The notes under the pieces were generated by a model, which had not been told where the DNA came from, made no database searches, and saw only the letters and a list, made by a program, of their open reading frames with translations. DNA of 10,117 nucleotides from CAZEZY01 sp964516635 (lineage in GTDB: Bacteria > Pseudomonadota > Gammaproteobacteria > Burkholderiales > Burkholderiaceae_C), in NCBI GenBank assembly GCA_964516635.1, contig CAZEZY010000087.1, positions 1 through 10,117 of the forward strand. The letters run 5' to 3'. The position numbers were made by a program, and so were the translations under genes. Of this stretch, positions 1 through 6,438 are shown one piece after another; positions within the stretch are counted from its first letter, which is position 1, and each line of letters opens with the position of its first letter.

Positions 1-296
1 ACGTCACCGGCCAGGGTCGGCATCCAGTGCAGCTTCAAGGGCTTGAGGTCGTCGGCGGTGAGCACGGCATGCACGCCGGGCATGGCCAGCGCCGCTGCCT
101 TGTTGATCTTCTTGATGCGGGCATGCGCCACGGGTGCGCGAACGATGTCCATGTGCAGCATGCCGGGCAGCTTGAGGTCATCGACGTAGTTGCCCTTGCC
201 CTGGATGAAGCGGGCGTCTTCCTTGCGCAGGCGGGCAGCCCCCATGCCGGCCAGGGCCAGCTCGCGGGCTTCAACGGTATTGACGGGAGCGTTCAT
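1..296 (-). CDS. coxL: Aerobic CO dehydrogenase large (molybdenum) subunit, form I; N-terminal 98 codons only
   Basis: CoxL carries the Mo-Cu-pterin site that oxidises CO to CO2 and passes electrons to CoxS and CoxM. Only the N-terminus is present; the gene runs off the left edge. Reading the minus strand from an ATG at 296 gives MNAPVNTVEARELALAGMGA, then GKGNYVDDLKLPGML (about residues 32-46), a HARIK motif and a terminal LKLHWMPTLAGD. This pattern matches the start of form I CoxL proteins such as those of Hydrogenophaga pseudoflava and Oligotropha carboxidovorans, from memory. The active-site loop that separates form I (AYRCSFR) from form II (AYRGAGR) lies outside the window, so the form I call rests on this N-terminus and on the coxM-coxS-coxL order. 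A GGAGACA ribosome binding site at 302-308 fixes the start. The gap to the coxS stop is 30 nt, so it is in one operon with coxS. Confidence 0.93.
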   Translation of the reverse strand, partial: MNAPVNTVEARELALAGMGAARLRKEDARFIQGKGNYVDDLKLPGMLHMDIVRAPVAHARIKKINKAAALAMPGVHAVLTADDLKPLKLHWMPTLAGD

Positions 297-326
297 GTGG
301 ATGTCTCCATGGGTTCTGGGTGGGCC

Positions 327-818
<492 letters not shown>

Positions 819-822
819 GACG

Positions 823-829
823 TGTCTCC
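823..829 (-). promoter_or_regulatory. Ribosome binding site of coxS
   Basis: The minus strand reads AAGGAGACACGTC directly before the ATG at 818. This strong Shine-Dalgarno sequence decides the coxS start against the longer open frame that reaches into coxM. Confidence 0.8.
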
Positions 830-843
830 TTGAGTTGTTCGGC

Positions 844-1707
844 TCAGGCGCAGCGGGCCCATGCCTTGGACAGCGCGCGCTTGACCATCTGTCCTGCCAT
901 CGCGGTCTTGTATTCCAGGTCGCCACGCAGGTCTTCGGCGGGCTCGCAAATGGCCATGGCGGCATCGGCGGCCGCCTGCAGGGTGGCCTCGTCCAGCGCC
1001 TTGCCCAGCACAGCCTGCTCGGCGGCTTGGGCACGCAGCGCCGTGGGCGCCACGTTGGTCAGGGCGATGCGGAGGTGCGTCACGGTGGCACCGTTGCGGC
1101 GCATCACCACCGCACAGCCGGCGGTGGCCCAGTCGCCTGTCTTGCGCTTGAGCTTTTCGTAGGCCCATCCGGTGCCCTGCGCAAACGCCGGCACGCGAAT
1201 GGCGCACATCACCTCGTTTTCTTCCAGCAGGGTCATGTAGGTGCCGAGGAAGAAACCGTCGGCTGCCACGGTGCGGCGGCCATTCGGGCCCTCCAGCACG
1301 AACTGCGCTTCACAGGCGATCGACAGGGCGGGGTGGTCATTGCCCGGGTCGCCGTGGGCAATGTCGCCCCCGATGGTGCCGCGGTTGCGCACCTGCGGGT
1401 CGGCGATCAGCTTCGCCGCCTCCACCAGCAGAGGCACCTTTTTCTGCAGGATGGGCGAGTGGATGAGGTCGTTTTCCACCGTCATCGCGCCGATCACCAC
1501 CGTATCGCCATCTTCACAGATGCCTCGGAGTTCCGGGATGCGGTTGATGTCGATCAGGTGCTCGGGCTGCGCGAAACGCAGCTTCATCATCGGCAGCAGA
1601 CTGTGGCCGCCGGCCAGCAATTTGGCGTCGCTGCCGTACTGGTTCAGCAGGGCCACGGCTTCACCCACGGACTTGGGCGCGTGGTACTCAAACCTCGGTG
1701 GAATCAT
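844..1707 (-). CDS. coxM: Aerobic CO dehydrogenase medium (FAD) subunit
   Basis: This is the flavoprotein subunit of CO dehydrogenase, which takes electrons from the CoxS clusters and passes them to the quinone pool. It has 287 residues, the normal family length. The two FAD-binding motifs of the molybdenum-hydroxylase FAD domain are visible: AGGHS at residues 32-36 and TIGGD at 111-115. The second is followed by the GDPGNDHPAL segment typical of CoxM, and YEKLKRKTGDWATA lies in the C-terminal half. It begins MIPPRFEYH, like known CoxM proteins (MIP-FdYH). The ATG at 1707 follows TAAGGAGACAGGC. It is the first gene of the cox operon. The 200 bp upstream hold several repeats that look like binding sites for the RcoM-type protein encoded just upstream. 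Confidence 0.96.
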   Translation of the reverse strand: MIPPRFEYHAPKSVGEAVALLNQYGSDAKLLAGGHSLLPMMKLRFAQPEHLIDINRIPELRGICEDGDTVVIGAMTVENDLIHSPILQKKVPLLVEAAKLIADPQVRNRGTIGGDIAHGDPGNDHPALSIACEAQFVLEGPNGRRTVAADGFFLGTYMTLLEENEVMCAIRVPAFAQGTGWAYEKLKRKTGDWATAGCAVVMRRNGATVTHLRIALTNVAPTALRAQAAEQAVLGKALDEATLQAAADAAMAICEPAEDLRGDLEYKTAMAGQMVKRALSKAWARCA

Positions 1708-1720
1708 GCCTGTCTCCTTA

Positions 1721-1757
1721 TTTGTCTAGGGCAAACTCAGTGTAGGCCTTAGACAAA
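1721..1757. repeat. Imperfect palindrome TTTGTCTAGGGC-N13-GCCTTAGACAAA next to the coxM ribosome binding site
   Basis: The 12-bp arms lie at 1721-1732 and 1746-1757 and have one mismatch, with a 13-bp centre. The promoter-proximal arm directly abuts TAAGGAG of coxM. It could be a DNA operator. If transcription starts upstream of 1757, it could instead be a 5'UTR hairpin just before the ribosome binding site. The same 10-mer CTTAGACAAA occurs again at 1825-1834. Confidence 0.6.
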
Positions 1758-1792
1758 CCCGAGAGAAACAGGAGGAATTACCCCTTACGCAT

Positions 1793-1841
1793 GCTCAAAT
1801 CGCACCAAATCCTGCACGAATTGACTTAGACAAAGCACGAA
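1793..1841 (-). repeat. Triple direct repeat, 21-bp period: candidate LytTR (RcoM) operator
   Basis: In the coxM sense TTCGTGC occurs at 1841-1835 and again, identical, at 1820-1814. A 5-of-7 match (TTTGAGC) occurs at 1799-1793. The spacing is exactly 21 bp each time, about two helical turns. LytTR-domain regulators generally bind short direct repeats on one DNA face with this spacing. The neighbouring gene encodes a LytTR protein, which makes it the likely ligand. The assignment is an inference from spacing and context. Confidence 0.5.
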
Positions 1842-1864
1842 ACGCATGGATCAAGGTCGCGCGG

Positions 1865-1879
1865 CCCTGACAATCAGGG
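1865..1879. repeat. Perfect palindrome CCCTGA-CAA-TCAGGG
   Basis: This has 6-bp perfect arms around a 3-bp centre, about 30 bp past the rcoM stop. No T-tract follows on either strand, so it is a poor intrinsic terminator. It may be a weak attenuating hairpin after rcoM, a protein site, or chance. Confidence 0.3.
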
Positions 1880-1907
1880 AAAGCCCCGAGAACGGCATTG
1901 AAAAAAA

Positions 1908-2651
1908 TCAACTGCGTTGGCGCAAACCCAGTGCAGACCGCAAGCGGGTGGCTTCGCTGCGGGACACGGGCACACGGAACCGGGGATGCCGCTGCAGGCG
2001 GATCAGCGTCTTGCTGCCCTCGCGCTCCAGGCACTCGATGGCCGAAAGATTCACCATGAAACAGCGGTGAACCCGGGCAAACTGTTCCGGATCGAGCCGG
2101 GCCTCCAGATCGCTGATGCTCAGGTTGCAGAAATGCCAGCCATCGGGCGTGAGAATCCGGCAGTAGTGACCATCGGATTCAATGCAGCACACCTCCTGCG
2201 TTTCCACGAAAGCCACCTTCTGGTTGGCCACCATCGGGATGCGGTGGAGTCGACGGGCCGGCTGATTGAGCACGGGCTCGTCATGGCTCACGACTTGCGT
2301 GACGTCGTAGAAAACCAGGACAAACCCCGTCAGCCGGTCGGCCATGTCGGTGATGCGGGTCACCTTGATCAGCAACACCTGTTCGGGGATGTTGATGATC
2401 ATGGTCATGGGCACGTTCTGCGTCACCGGGCAGACGCTGGCCTGGTCGAGCAGGAAATTCACCTTCGGGCGGGAACGCTCGGGATGAAAATCCAGCACGA
2501 AACGGTCAAATGGCTTCATCCGATCCACCGGCAGCACCTTGCGGGCATAGTCGTTCATGCCCACCACCTCACGTCGGGCGTTGAGCTGAACAATGCCTGC
2601 CTCGAATTTCTCGAACAGGTAGAGGGGCGACTGCATGCCCGCCTGATCCAT
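1908..2651 (-). CDS. rcoM: RcoM-type heme-PAS/LytTR one-component CO-responsive transcriptional regulator
   Basis: RcoM proteins bind CO at a PAS-domain heme and activate CO-oxidation genes through a C-terminal LytTR DNA-binding domain. This 247-residue protein has a PAS-like domain at about residues 8-120, with FHPERSRPKVNFLL, a CPV motif and MIINIPEQVLLIKV. A LytTR domain follows at about 135-240 (ESDGHYCRI, NLSISDLEARLD, FARVHRCFMVNL, VPVSRS). Recalled alignment to Burkholderia xenovorans RcoM places its heme ligands His74, Cys94 and Met104 on His56, Cys74 and Met84 here. The Cys-Met spacing of 10 is kept, while His-Cys is 18 rather than 20. The ATG at 2651 has CGGAGACA upstream. A longer frame to 2735 would overlap the hypA start and has no such site. 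It lies upstream of coxMSL on the same strand and is divergent from hypA. A generic PAS-LytTR regulator is the fallback identification. Confidence 0.88.
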   Translation of the reverse strand: MDQAGMQSPLYLFEKFEAGIVQLNARREVVGMNDYARKVLPVDRMKPFDRFVLDFHPERSRPKVNFLLDQASVCPVTQNVPMTMIINIPEQVLLIKVTRITDMADRLTGFVLVFYDVTQVVSHDEPVLNQPARRLHRIPMVANQKVAFVETQEVCCIESDGHYCRILTPDGWHFCNLSISDLEARLDPEQFARVHRCFMVNLSAIECLEREGSKTLIRLQRHPRFRVPVSRSEATRLRSALGLRQRS

Positions 2652-2733
2652 GGACTTGTCTCCGAATGTGCCGGCAAGGTTAAACGATTTCGCCGGCTCG
2701 CGCGCTCCGCACAAACCAGCGTATCCTCGGTGC
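2652..2733. promoter_or_regulatory. Divergent rcoM/hypA intergenic region
   Basis: These 82 bp must hold the rcoM promoter unless it lies inside hypA, and probably a hypA promoter. Two GCCGGC boxes lie at 2670-2675 and 2692-2697 (16 bp apart, 22-bp period) around an AT-richer core with TTAAACGATTT. GGAGACA at 2657-2663 (minus strand) is the rcoM ribosome binding site. hypA has no clear Shine-Dalgarno sequence. None of the TTCGTGC or full TTTGTCTAAG elements of the coxM region recur here, only a TTGTCT core that is part of the rcoM ribosome binding site. Confidence 0.5.
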
Positions 2734-3075
2734 ATGCACGAACTGTCCCTGGCTTGCCAGATGGTTGAGCTGATCGAATCCGCCGCACAGACCGAAGGGT
2801 TCCACCGAGCCCGGGTCGTTCATCTGGAGGTGGGTCGTCTGTCGTGTGTGGAGCCTCAGGCGCTGGCCATGGCCTTCGAGGCCGCCAGCCAGGGCACTTG
2901 CGCCGAAGGCGCCGAACTCGCCCTGCATGCCATCGACGCCGAAGGGGCATGCACGGCCTGTGGCCACCTGCAGGCACTGGAGACGCTGTACGATGAATGC
3001 CAGTCCTGCGGACAATTGCCCTTGAAGGTGCTCTCCGGCACCGAACTGCGTGTCCGCGACCTCGAGGTTGAATGA
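2734..3075 (+). CDS. hypA: Hydrogenase nickel-insertion protein HypA
   Basis: This is a cytoplasmic zinc metallochaperone that, with HypB, delivers nickel to the large-subunit precursor of [NiFe] hydrogenases. It has 113 residues, the typical length. The N-terminus MHELSLACQMVELI carries the nickel-binding Met1-His2-Glu3. The zinc site is Cys73, Cys76, Cys89 and Cys92 in a CxxC-x12-CxxC arrangement (CTACGH and CQSCG). The motif HLEVGRLSCVEPQAL is also characteristic of the family. It is the first gene of the hyp operon. The stop is 14 nt before the preferred hypB start and overlaps a second possible hypB ATG by ATGA. The ribosome binding site is weak. Confidence 0.95.
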   Translation: MHELSLACQMVELIESAAQTEGFHRARVVHLEVGRLSCVEPQALAMAFEAASQGTCAEGAELALHAIDAEGACTACGHLQALETLYDECQSCGQLPLKVLSGTELRVRDLEVE

Positions 3076-3078
3076 ACC

Positions 3079-3083
3079 GGGAG
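3079..3083 (+). promoter_or_regulatory. Ribosome binding site of hypB
   Basis: GGGAG lies 6 nt before the ATG at 3090, which gives the family-typical MCTTCGC start. It favours this start over the in-frame ATG at 3072 that overlaps the hypA stop. Confidence 0.6.
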
Positions 3084-3089
3084 CCCAAC

Positions 3090-3902
3090 ATGTGCACCAC
3101 CTGCGGCTGTGGCAGCGACGGCGCCACCCTACACCCCCATCCTCACGATCACACGCACGATCACCCCCATGATCACGGCCATCCCCCCCCGCATGGCCAC
3201 GACCACGGCACCACGGTGGTGACGTTGGCACCCGAAGCCCGCCTCGTCCGCATCGAGCAGGACCTGCTGGCCCGCAACGACCGGCAAGCCGCGATCAACC
3301 GCGCCACGCTGGCGGGGCTCGGGGTGCTGGGCCTGAACCTGGTGTCCAGCCCGGGTTCGGGCAAAACCACGCTGCTGGTCAAGACCATCGAGCACCTGGC
3401 TGGCGAGGTGCCGGTGGCGGTGATCGAAGGGGACCAGCAGACCGAGCGCGACGCCGACCGCATCCGGGCCACCGGGGCGCCGGCCATTCAGGTGAACACG
3501 GGCAAGGGCTGCCATCTGGACGCCCGGATGGTGGCCCAGGCACTGCCGGAACTGCCGCTGCCTCGTGGCAGCCTGCTCATGATCGAGAACGTGGGCAACC
3601 TGGTGTGCCCCGCCGCTTTTGATCTGGGTGAGGCCCACAAGGTGGTCATCTTCTCGGTCACCGAAGGGGAGGACAAGCCCTTGAAATACCCGGACATGTT
3701 CCAGGCAGCCGACCTGATGCTGCTGAGCAAATGCGACCTGCTGCCTCACCTGACATTCGACCCGGAGGAGGCCGAGGCCCATGCACGCCGCGTCAACCCC
3801 CGGCTGCACATCCTGCGGATCTCGGCCACCACCGGCGAAGGCATGCCCGCCTGGCTGGACTGGCTTCGCGAGGCACGCAAACCGCTGTGCGCGAACCCCT
3901 GA
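3090..3902 (+). CDS. hypB: Hydrogenase nickel-incorporation GTPase HypB
   Basis: This is a GTPase that drives nickel delivery to [NiFe]-hydrogenase precursors together with HypA. It has 270 residues from the ATG at 3090. The N-terminus MCTTCGCG carries the CxxCGC high-affinity nickel site. A histidine-rich stretch follows, with 12 His between residues 15 and 39 alternating with Pro, Asp and Gly, as in nickel-storing HypB proteins. The G domain shows Walker A PGSGKTT (88-94), EGDQQTERDADRI (113-125), the metal-site residues Cys141, His142 and Cys173 (GKGCH, NLVCPA), and SKCD (213-216) as the base-recognition motif. An upstream in-frame ATG at 3072 overlaps the hypA stop as ATGA and would add six residues. 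The family-typical N-terminus and the GGGAG site favour 3090. The 3' end may overlap hypF. Confidence 0.95.
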   Translation: MCTTCGCGSDGATLHPHPHDHTHDHPHDHGHPPPHGHDHGTTVVTLAPEARLVRIEQDLLARNDRQAAINRATLAGLGVLGLNLVSSPGSGKTTLLVKTIEHLAGEVPVAVIEGDQQTERDADRIRATGAPAIQVNTGKGCHLDARMVAQALPELPLPRGSLLMIENVGNLVCPAAFDLGEAHKVVIFSVTEGEDKPLKYPDMFQAADLMLLSKCDLLPHLTFDPEEAEAHARRVNPRLHILRISATTGEGMPAWLDWLREARKPLCANP

Positions 3903-5062
3903 TCCCGTCCGGTCCCTGGGCGGGCTGGTCGAACGAACTCCCTCTTCCGCCGGGACCACCCGTGGTCGGGATGGGAGCCCATTTCCAGAGCACCGTGTGC
4001 CTGGCGGGCCAGGATACGGCCTGTCTGAGCCCCGCTCAGGCCAGCCTCGACACGGCTGAGGCCTGTCGGGCTCACCAGGCCTGGGCAGAACAATGCCTCC
4101 GTCTTCTGGCCGGACAGGGCACACCCGCCCGCGCGGTGGCACACGATGCCCACCCTGATTTCCCCGCCACCCAGATGGCCCAGACGCTCGCCTGCGCTCA
4201 TGGCATGGCCACACTGGCGGTGCAGCATCACCATGCCCATCTGGCAGCCGCCTGGGCCGAACACGCCGCCCTCGAAGGCCCACCCCGATTGCTGGGCCTG
4301 GCCATGGACGGCTTCGGTCTGGGCAGCGACCAACAGGCATGGGGCGGCGAACTGCTTCACCTGGATGGACCGCATGCGCATCGCCTGGGGCATGTGAGCC
4401 CCCTGGCCATGCCCGGCGGCGATGCCGTGACCCGTGAGCCCTGGCGGCTGGCAGTGGCCGCGCTGCACCACATGGGCCGTCGGTCACAGGCCCTGCGTCA
4501 CGCCGAGTCCCATGCCCCGCCAGGCATGGCCGAGCCGCTGCTGCAGTTGCTTCGGCACCCTCGCCACAGCCCCCCCACCACCAGCCTGGGGCGGTGGTTC
4601 GAAGCCGCCGCTTCCCTGCTGGGGCTGTGCCAGACGCCCTCTCACCCTGCGCAGGCCGCACAGGCCCTGGAGGCGGCAGCCCTGCGCCACGGCACCCACG
4701 CTCCGCTGGCTCAGGGATGGCACATTCTCGCACCCGCTGGTGCCCTGCAGACGCTGGACCTCAGCCCCTTGCTGGCTCACCTGGCCGACGCGCCAGACCC
4801 TCAGGCCGGTGCCGCCTGCTTTCATGCCACGGTCATCGAAGCCCTCGCCGAATGGCTGGCATCCATGGCTCATGCCATGAACATCCCGACGGTGGCGCTC
4901 GCCGGCGGGTGCCTGCACAACCGCCTGCTGCGCGAAGGTCTGGTCCAGCGCCTGACCGCTTCAGGACTGCGCTGCCTGATTCCCATCCGACTGCCTCCCG
5001 GCGACATGGCCATCGCCTATGGACAGGTGGTGGTGGCACGGCTCGTTCTGGCCTACCATTGA
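3887..5062 (+). CDS. hypF: Shortened HypF carbamoyltransferase (Kae1-like domain only)
   Basis: HypF makes the cyanide ligands of the hydrogenase iron by transferring a carbamoyl group to the C-terminal cysteine of HypE. Full-length HypF is about 750 residues: acylphosphatase, zinc-finger, YrdC-like and Kae1-like domains. This gene encodes only the last, about 391 residues from GTG 3887. Visible motifs are GMGAHFQSTVCLA (28-40), HDAHPDF, QHHHAH (113-118), MDGFGLGSD (140-148), WGGE (152-155), MPGGDAVTREPW, GRWFEA (235-240), GGCLHN (340-345) and PPGDMAIAYGQ (370-380). No acylphosphatase, zinc-finger or YrdC sequence lies upstream, where hypB occupies the DNA. A similarly short HypF1 (about 394 residues, from memory) is known in Cupriavidus necator. 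The start is uncertain. GTG 3887 overlaps hypB by 16 nt and gives the matching length; GTG 3962 (GGGA upstream) or ATG 3971 are alternatives. Confidence 0.9.
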   Translation: MREPLIPSGPWAGWSNELPLPPGPPVVGMGAHFQSTVCLAGQDTACLSPAQASLDTAEACRAHQAWAEQCLRLLAGQGTPARAVAHDAHPDFPATQMAQTLACAHGMATLAVQHHHAHLAAAWAEHAALEGPPRLLGLAMDGFGLGSDQQAWGGELLHLDGPHAHRLGHVSPLAMPGGDAVTREPWRLAVAALHHMGRRSQALRHAESHAPPGMAEPLLQLLRHPRHSPPTTSLGRWFEAAASLLGLCQTPSHPAQAAQALEAAALRHGTHAPLAQGWHILAPAGALQTLDLSPLLAHLADAPDPQAGAACFHATVIEALAEWLASMAHAMNIPTVALAGGCLHNRLLREGLVQRLTASGLRCLIPIRLPPGDMAIAYGQVVVARLVLAYH

Positions 5063-5065
5063 GCC

Positions 5066-5293
5066 ATGTGCCTCGCCACCCCTGCCCGAATCGCCCAGCT
5101 GCTGCCCCCGGGGGATGCATGGGTGGAACTCAACGGCGTGCGCCAGCGCGTCTCGCTGGCCCTGGTTGACAACGCGCAGGCGGGCGACTACGTCATCGTT
5201 CACGTCGGATTTGCCTTGCAAATCATCGACGAGGCCGAAGCCCTGGCCACCCTGGCCCTGCTGCGCCAGATTCAGGGCGCGCCCCAGCCATGA
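5066..5293 (+). CDS. hypC: Hydrogenase maturation chaperone HypC
   Basis: This small chaperone binds HypD, and later the hydrogenase large-subunit precursor, carrying the Fe(CN)2CO unit. It has 75 residues, as expected. It starts MCLATPARI, with the essential Cys2, and has the conserved GDYVIVHVGFAL segment with its histidine. The start lies 3 nt after the hypF stop, and the end overlaps hypD by ATGA, which implies translational coupling. Confidence 0.96.
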   Translation: MCLATPARIAQLLPPGDAWVELNGVRQRVSLALVDNAQAGDYVIVHVGFALQIIDEAEALATLALLRQIQGAPQP

Positions 5294-6438
5294 GCACAGG
5301 GAACCACCTCGACGCCCTGGAGGACTTCCGCGACTTCGCGCTCGCGCAGGGGCTGGTCCGAGCGATCGCGCAGGCCATGCCCGAAGCAGAAGACGTGCGG
5401 CTGATGGAATTCTGCGGGGGCCACACCCATGCCCTGGCGCGCCATGGCCTGGAGGACCTGCTTCCCGCGCGGCTGCAACTCATCCATGGCCCCGGCTGCC
5501 CGGTGTGTGTGCTCCCGATCGGACGGGTCGATCAGGCCATTGCCCTGGCGCAGCAGCCAGGCGTCACCGTCTGCACCTATGGCGATGTGCTGCGCGTGCC
5601 GGCCTCGGACCGGCTCAGCCTGCGCAAGGCCCAGGCGCTGGGGGCACAGGTGCGCATGGTCACCTCGCCGCTGCAGGCCTTGCAGTGGGCCCGCGAACAC
5701 CCCGATCGGGAGGTGGTGTTCCTGGCCATCGGGTTCGAGACCACCACCCCGCCCACCGCGGTGGCGCTGCTGCAGGCCCAGGCCGAGGGCTTGCCCAATT
5801 TTTCGGTGCTGTGCCACCACGTGCTGACCCCGGCGGCCATGCACGCCATTCTCAGCGGTCCCCGACCGGCGCGCATCGACGGCTTCATCGGTCCGGGCCA
5901 TGTGTCCACGGTCATCGGCAGCGCGGCCTACGACAGCGTGGCCCGCCAGCACCGCAAACCCGTGGTCATCGCCGGCTTCGAGCCACTCGACATGCTGCAG
6001 GCCATCTGGATGCTGCTGCGCCAGCGAGCCGAAGGCCGCCACCAGGTGGAAAACGCCTTCACCCGGGCCGTGACCACCCAGGGCAACACCAAGGCGCAAG
6101 CCCTCATGCAACAGGTGTTTGCGCTGCGTGAAGCCTTCGAATGGCGTGGGCTCGGCACCCTGGCCCACAGCGCCCTGCGTCTGAACGAAGCCTTTGCCGC
6201 CTTCGACGCCGAGCGTCGCTTCGGGCTCGCCTACCAAGCCGTGCCGGACCACAAGGCCTGCGAATGCGCCGCCATCGTGCGAGGCGAGAAACGCCCCCAG
6301 GCATGCCGCATCTTCGGGACCGGCTGCACGCCCGACCAACCCGTCGGGGCCTGCATGGTGTCGCCCGAAGGGGCTTGCGCGGCCCATTACCAGTATGGCC
6401 GGTGGCGCGACCAACCCACACCGGCCACGCCCTCATGA
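5290..6438 (+). CDS. hypD: Hydrogenase maturation iron-sulfur protein HypD
   Basis: This is the scaffold on which Fe(CN)2CO is assembled with HypC, and it carries a [4Fe-4S] cluster and redox-active thiols. It has 382 residues, near the family norm. FCGGHTHA (Cys42) and GPGCPVC (Cys70, Cys73) are the thiol motifs around the iron-binding region. GFETTTPPTA is present in the middle. The C-terminal cluster region reads DHKACECAAIVRGEKRP, then CRIFGTGCTP, GACMVS and EGACAAHYQYGR, with all expected cysteines. The ATG at 5290 overlaps the hypC stop, and the stop overlaps the hypE start, both as ATGA. Confidence 0.97.
   Translation: MSTGNHLDALEDFRDFALAQGLVRAIAQAMPEAEDVRLMEFCGGHTHALARHGLEDLLPARLQLIHGPGCPVCVLPIGRVDQAIALAQQPGVTVCTYGDVLRVPASDRLSLRKAQALGAQVRMVTSPLQALQWAREHPDREVVFLAIGFETTTPPTAVALLQAQAEGLPNFSVLCHHVLTPAAMHAILSGPRPARIDGFIGPGHVSTVIGSAAYDSVARQHRKPVVIAGFEPLDMLQAIWMLLRQRAEGRHQVENAFTRAVTTQGNTKAQALMQQVFALREAFEWRGLGTLAHSALRLNEAFAAFDAERRFGLAYQAVPDHKACECAAIVRGEKRPQACRIFGTGCTPDQPVGACMVSPEGACAAHYQYGRWRDQPTPATPS

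Larger units (their letters stand above)
1708..1907 (-). promoter_or_regulatory. coxM upstream control region
   Basis: This 200-bp gap lies between the end of rcoM and coxM and has lower GC than its surroundings. In the coxM sense it holds, in order: an A/T tract (seven A on the plus strand, 1901-1907), a 15-bp palindrome (1865-1879), three TTCGTGC-like repeats at 21-bp steps (1793-1841), two exact TTTGTCTAAG copies (1825-1834, 1748-1757), an inverted near-copy (1721-1730) and the GGAGACA ribosome binding site (1711-1717). I found no convincing -35/-10 pair. The best weak candidate is TACACT at 1739-1744 with TTCTCT at 1762-1767, which would suit an activator-dependent promoter. That RcoM activates coxM from here is inferred from gene position and known RcoM biology. 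Confidence 0.65.

Noticed and set aside
1792..1808. Sigma-54-like GG-N10-GC element (TTGGTGCGATTTGAGCA, minus strand) before coxM
   Set aside because: The GG and GC spacing fits, but the CA after GG and the TT before GC are missing. It overlaps the 21-bp repeats, and no sigma-54 activator is nearby. A transcription start would be needed to revive it.
2656..2661. TTGTCT core near rcoM as an RcoM autoregulatory site
   Set aside because: It is the complement of the ribosome binding site GGAGACAAG, so the match is explained by translation signals, and flanking bases do not match TTTGTCTAAG.
2722..2733. TATCCT just before hypA as a -10 box of a leaderless transcript
   Set aside because: It is only a 4-of-6 match with no usable -35 at the right distance.
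3131..3206. His-rich repeat in hypB as a tandem DNA repeat or misassembly
   Set aside because: A histidine-rich stretch after CxxCGC is a normal nickel-storage feature of many HypB proteins, and the frame continues intact.
3129..4733. 534-codon minus-strand open frame across hypB and hypF
   Set aside because: It is antisense to two well-supported genes and composed of Gly/Pro/Arg-rich sequence with no family motifs, typical of shadow frames in GC-rich DNA.
5272..6414. 380-codon minus-strand open frame across hypD
   Set aside because: It mirrors hypD codon structure and has no recognisable domain, whereas hypD has all family motifs.
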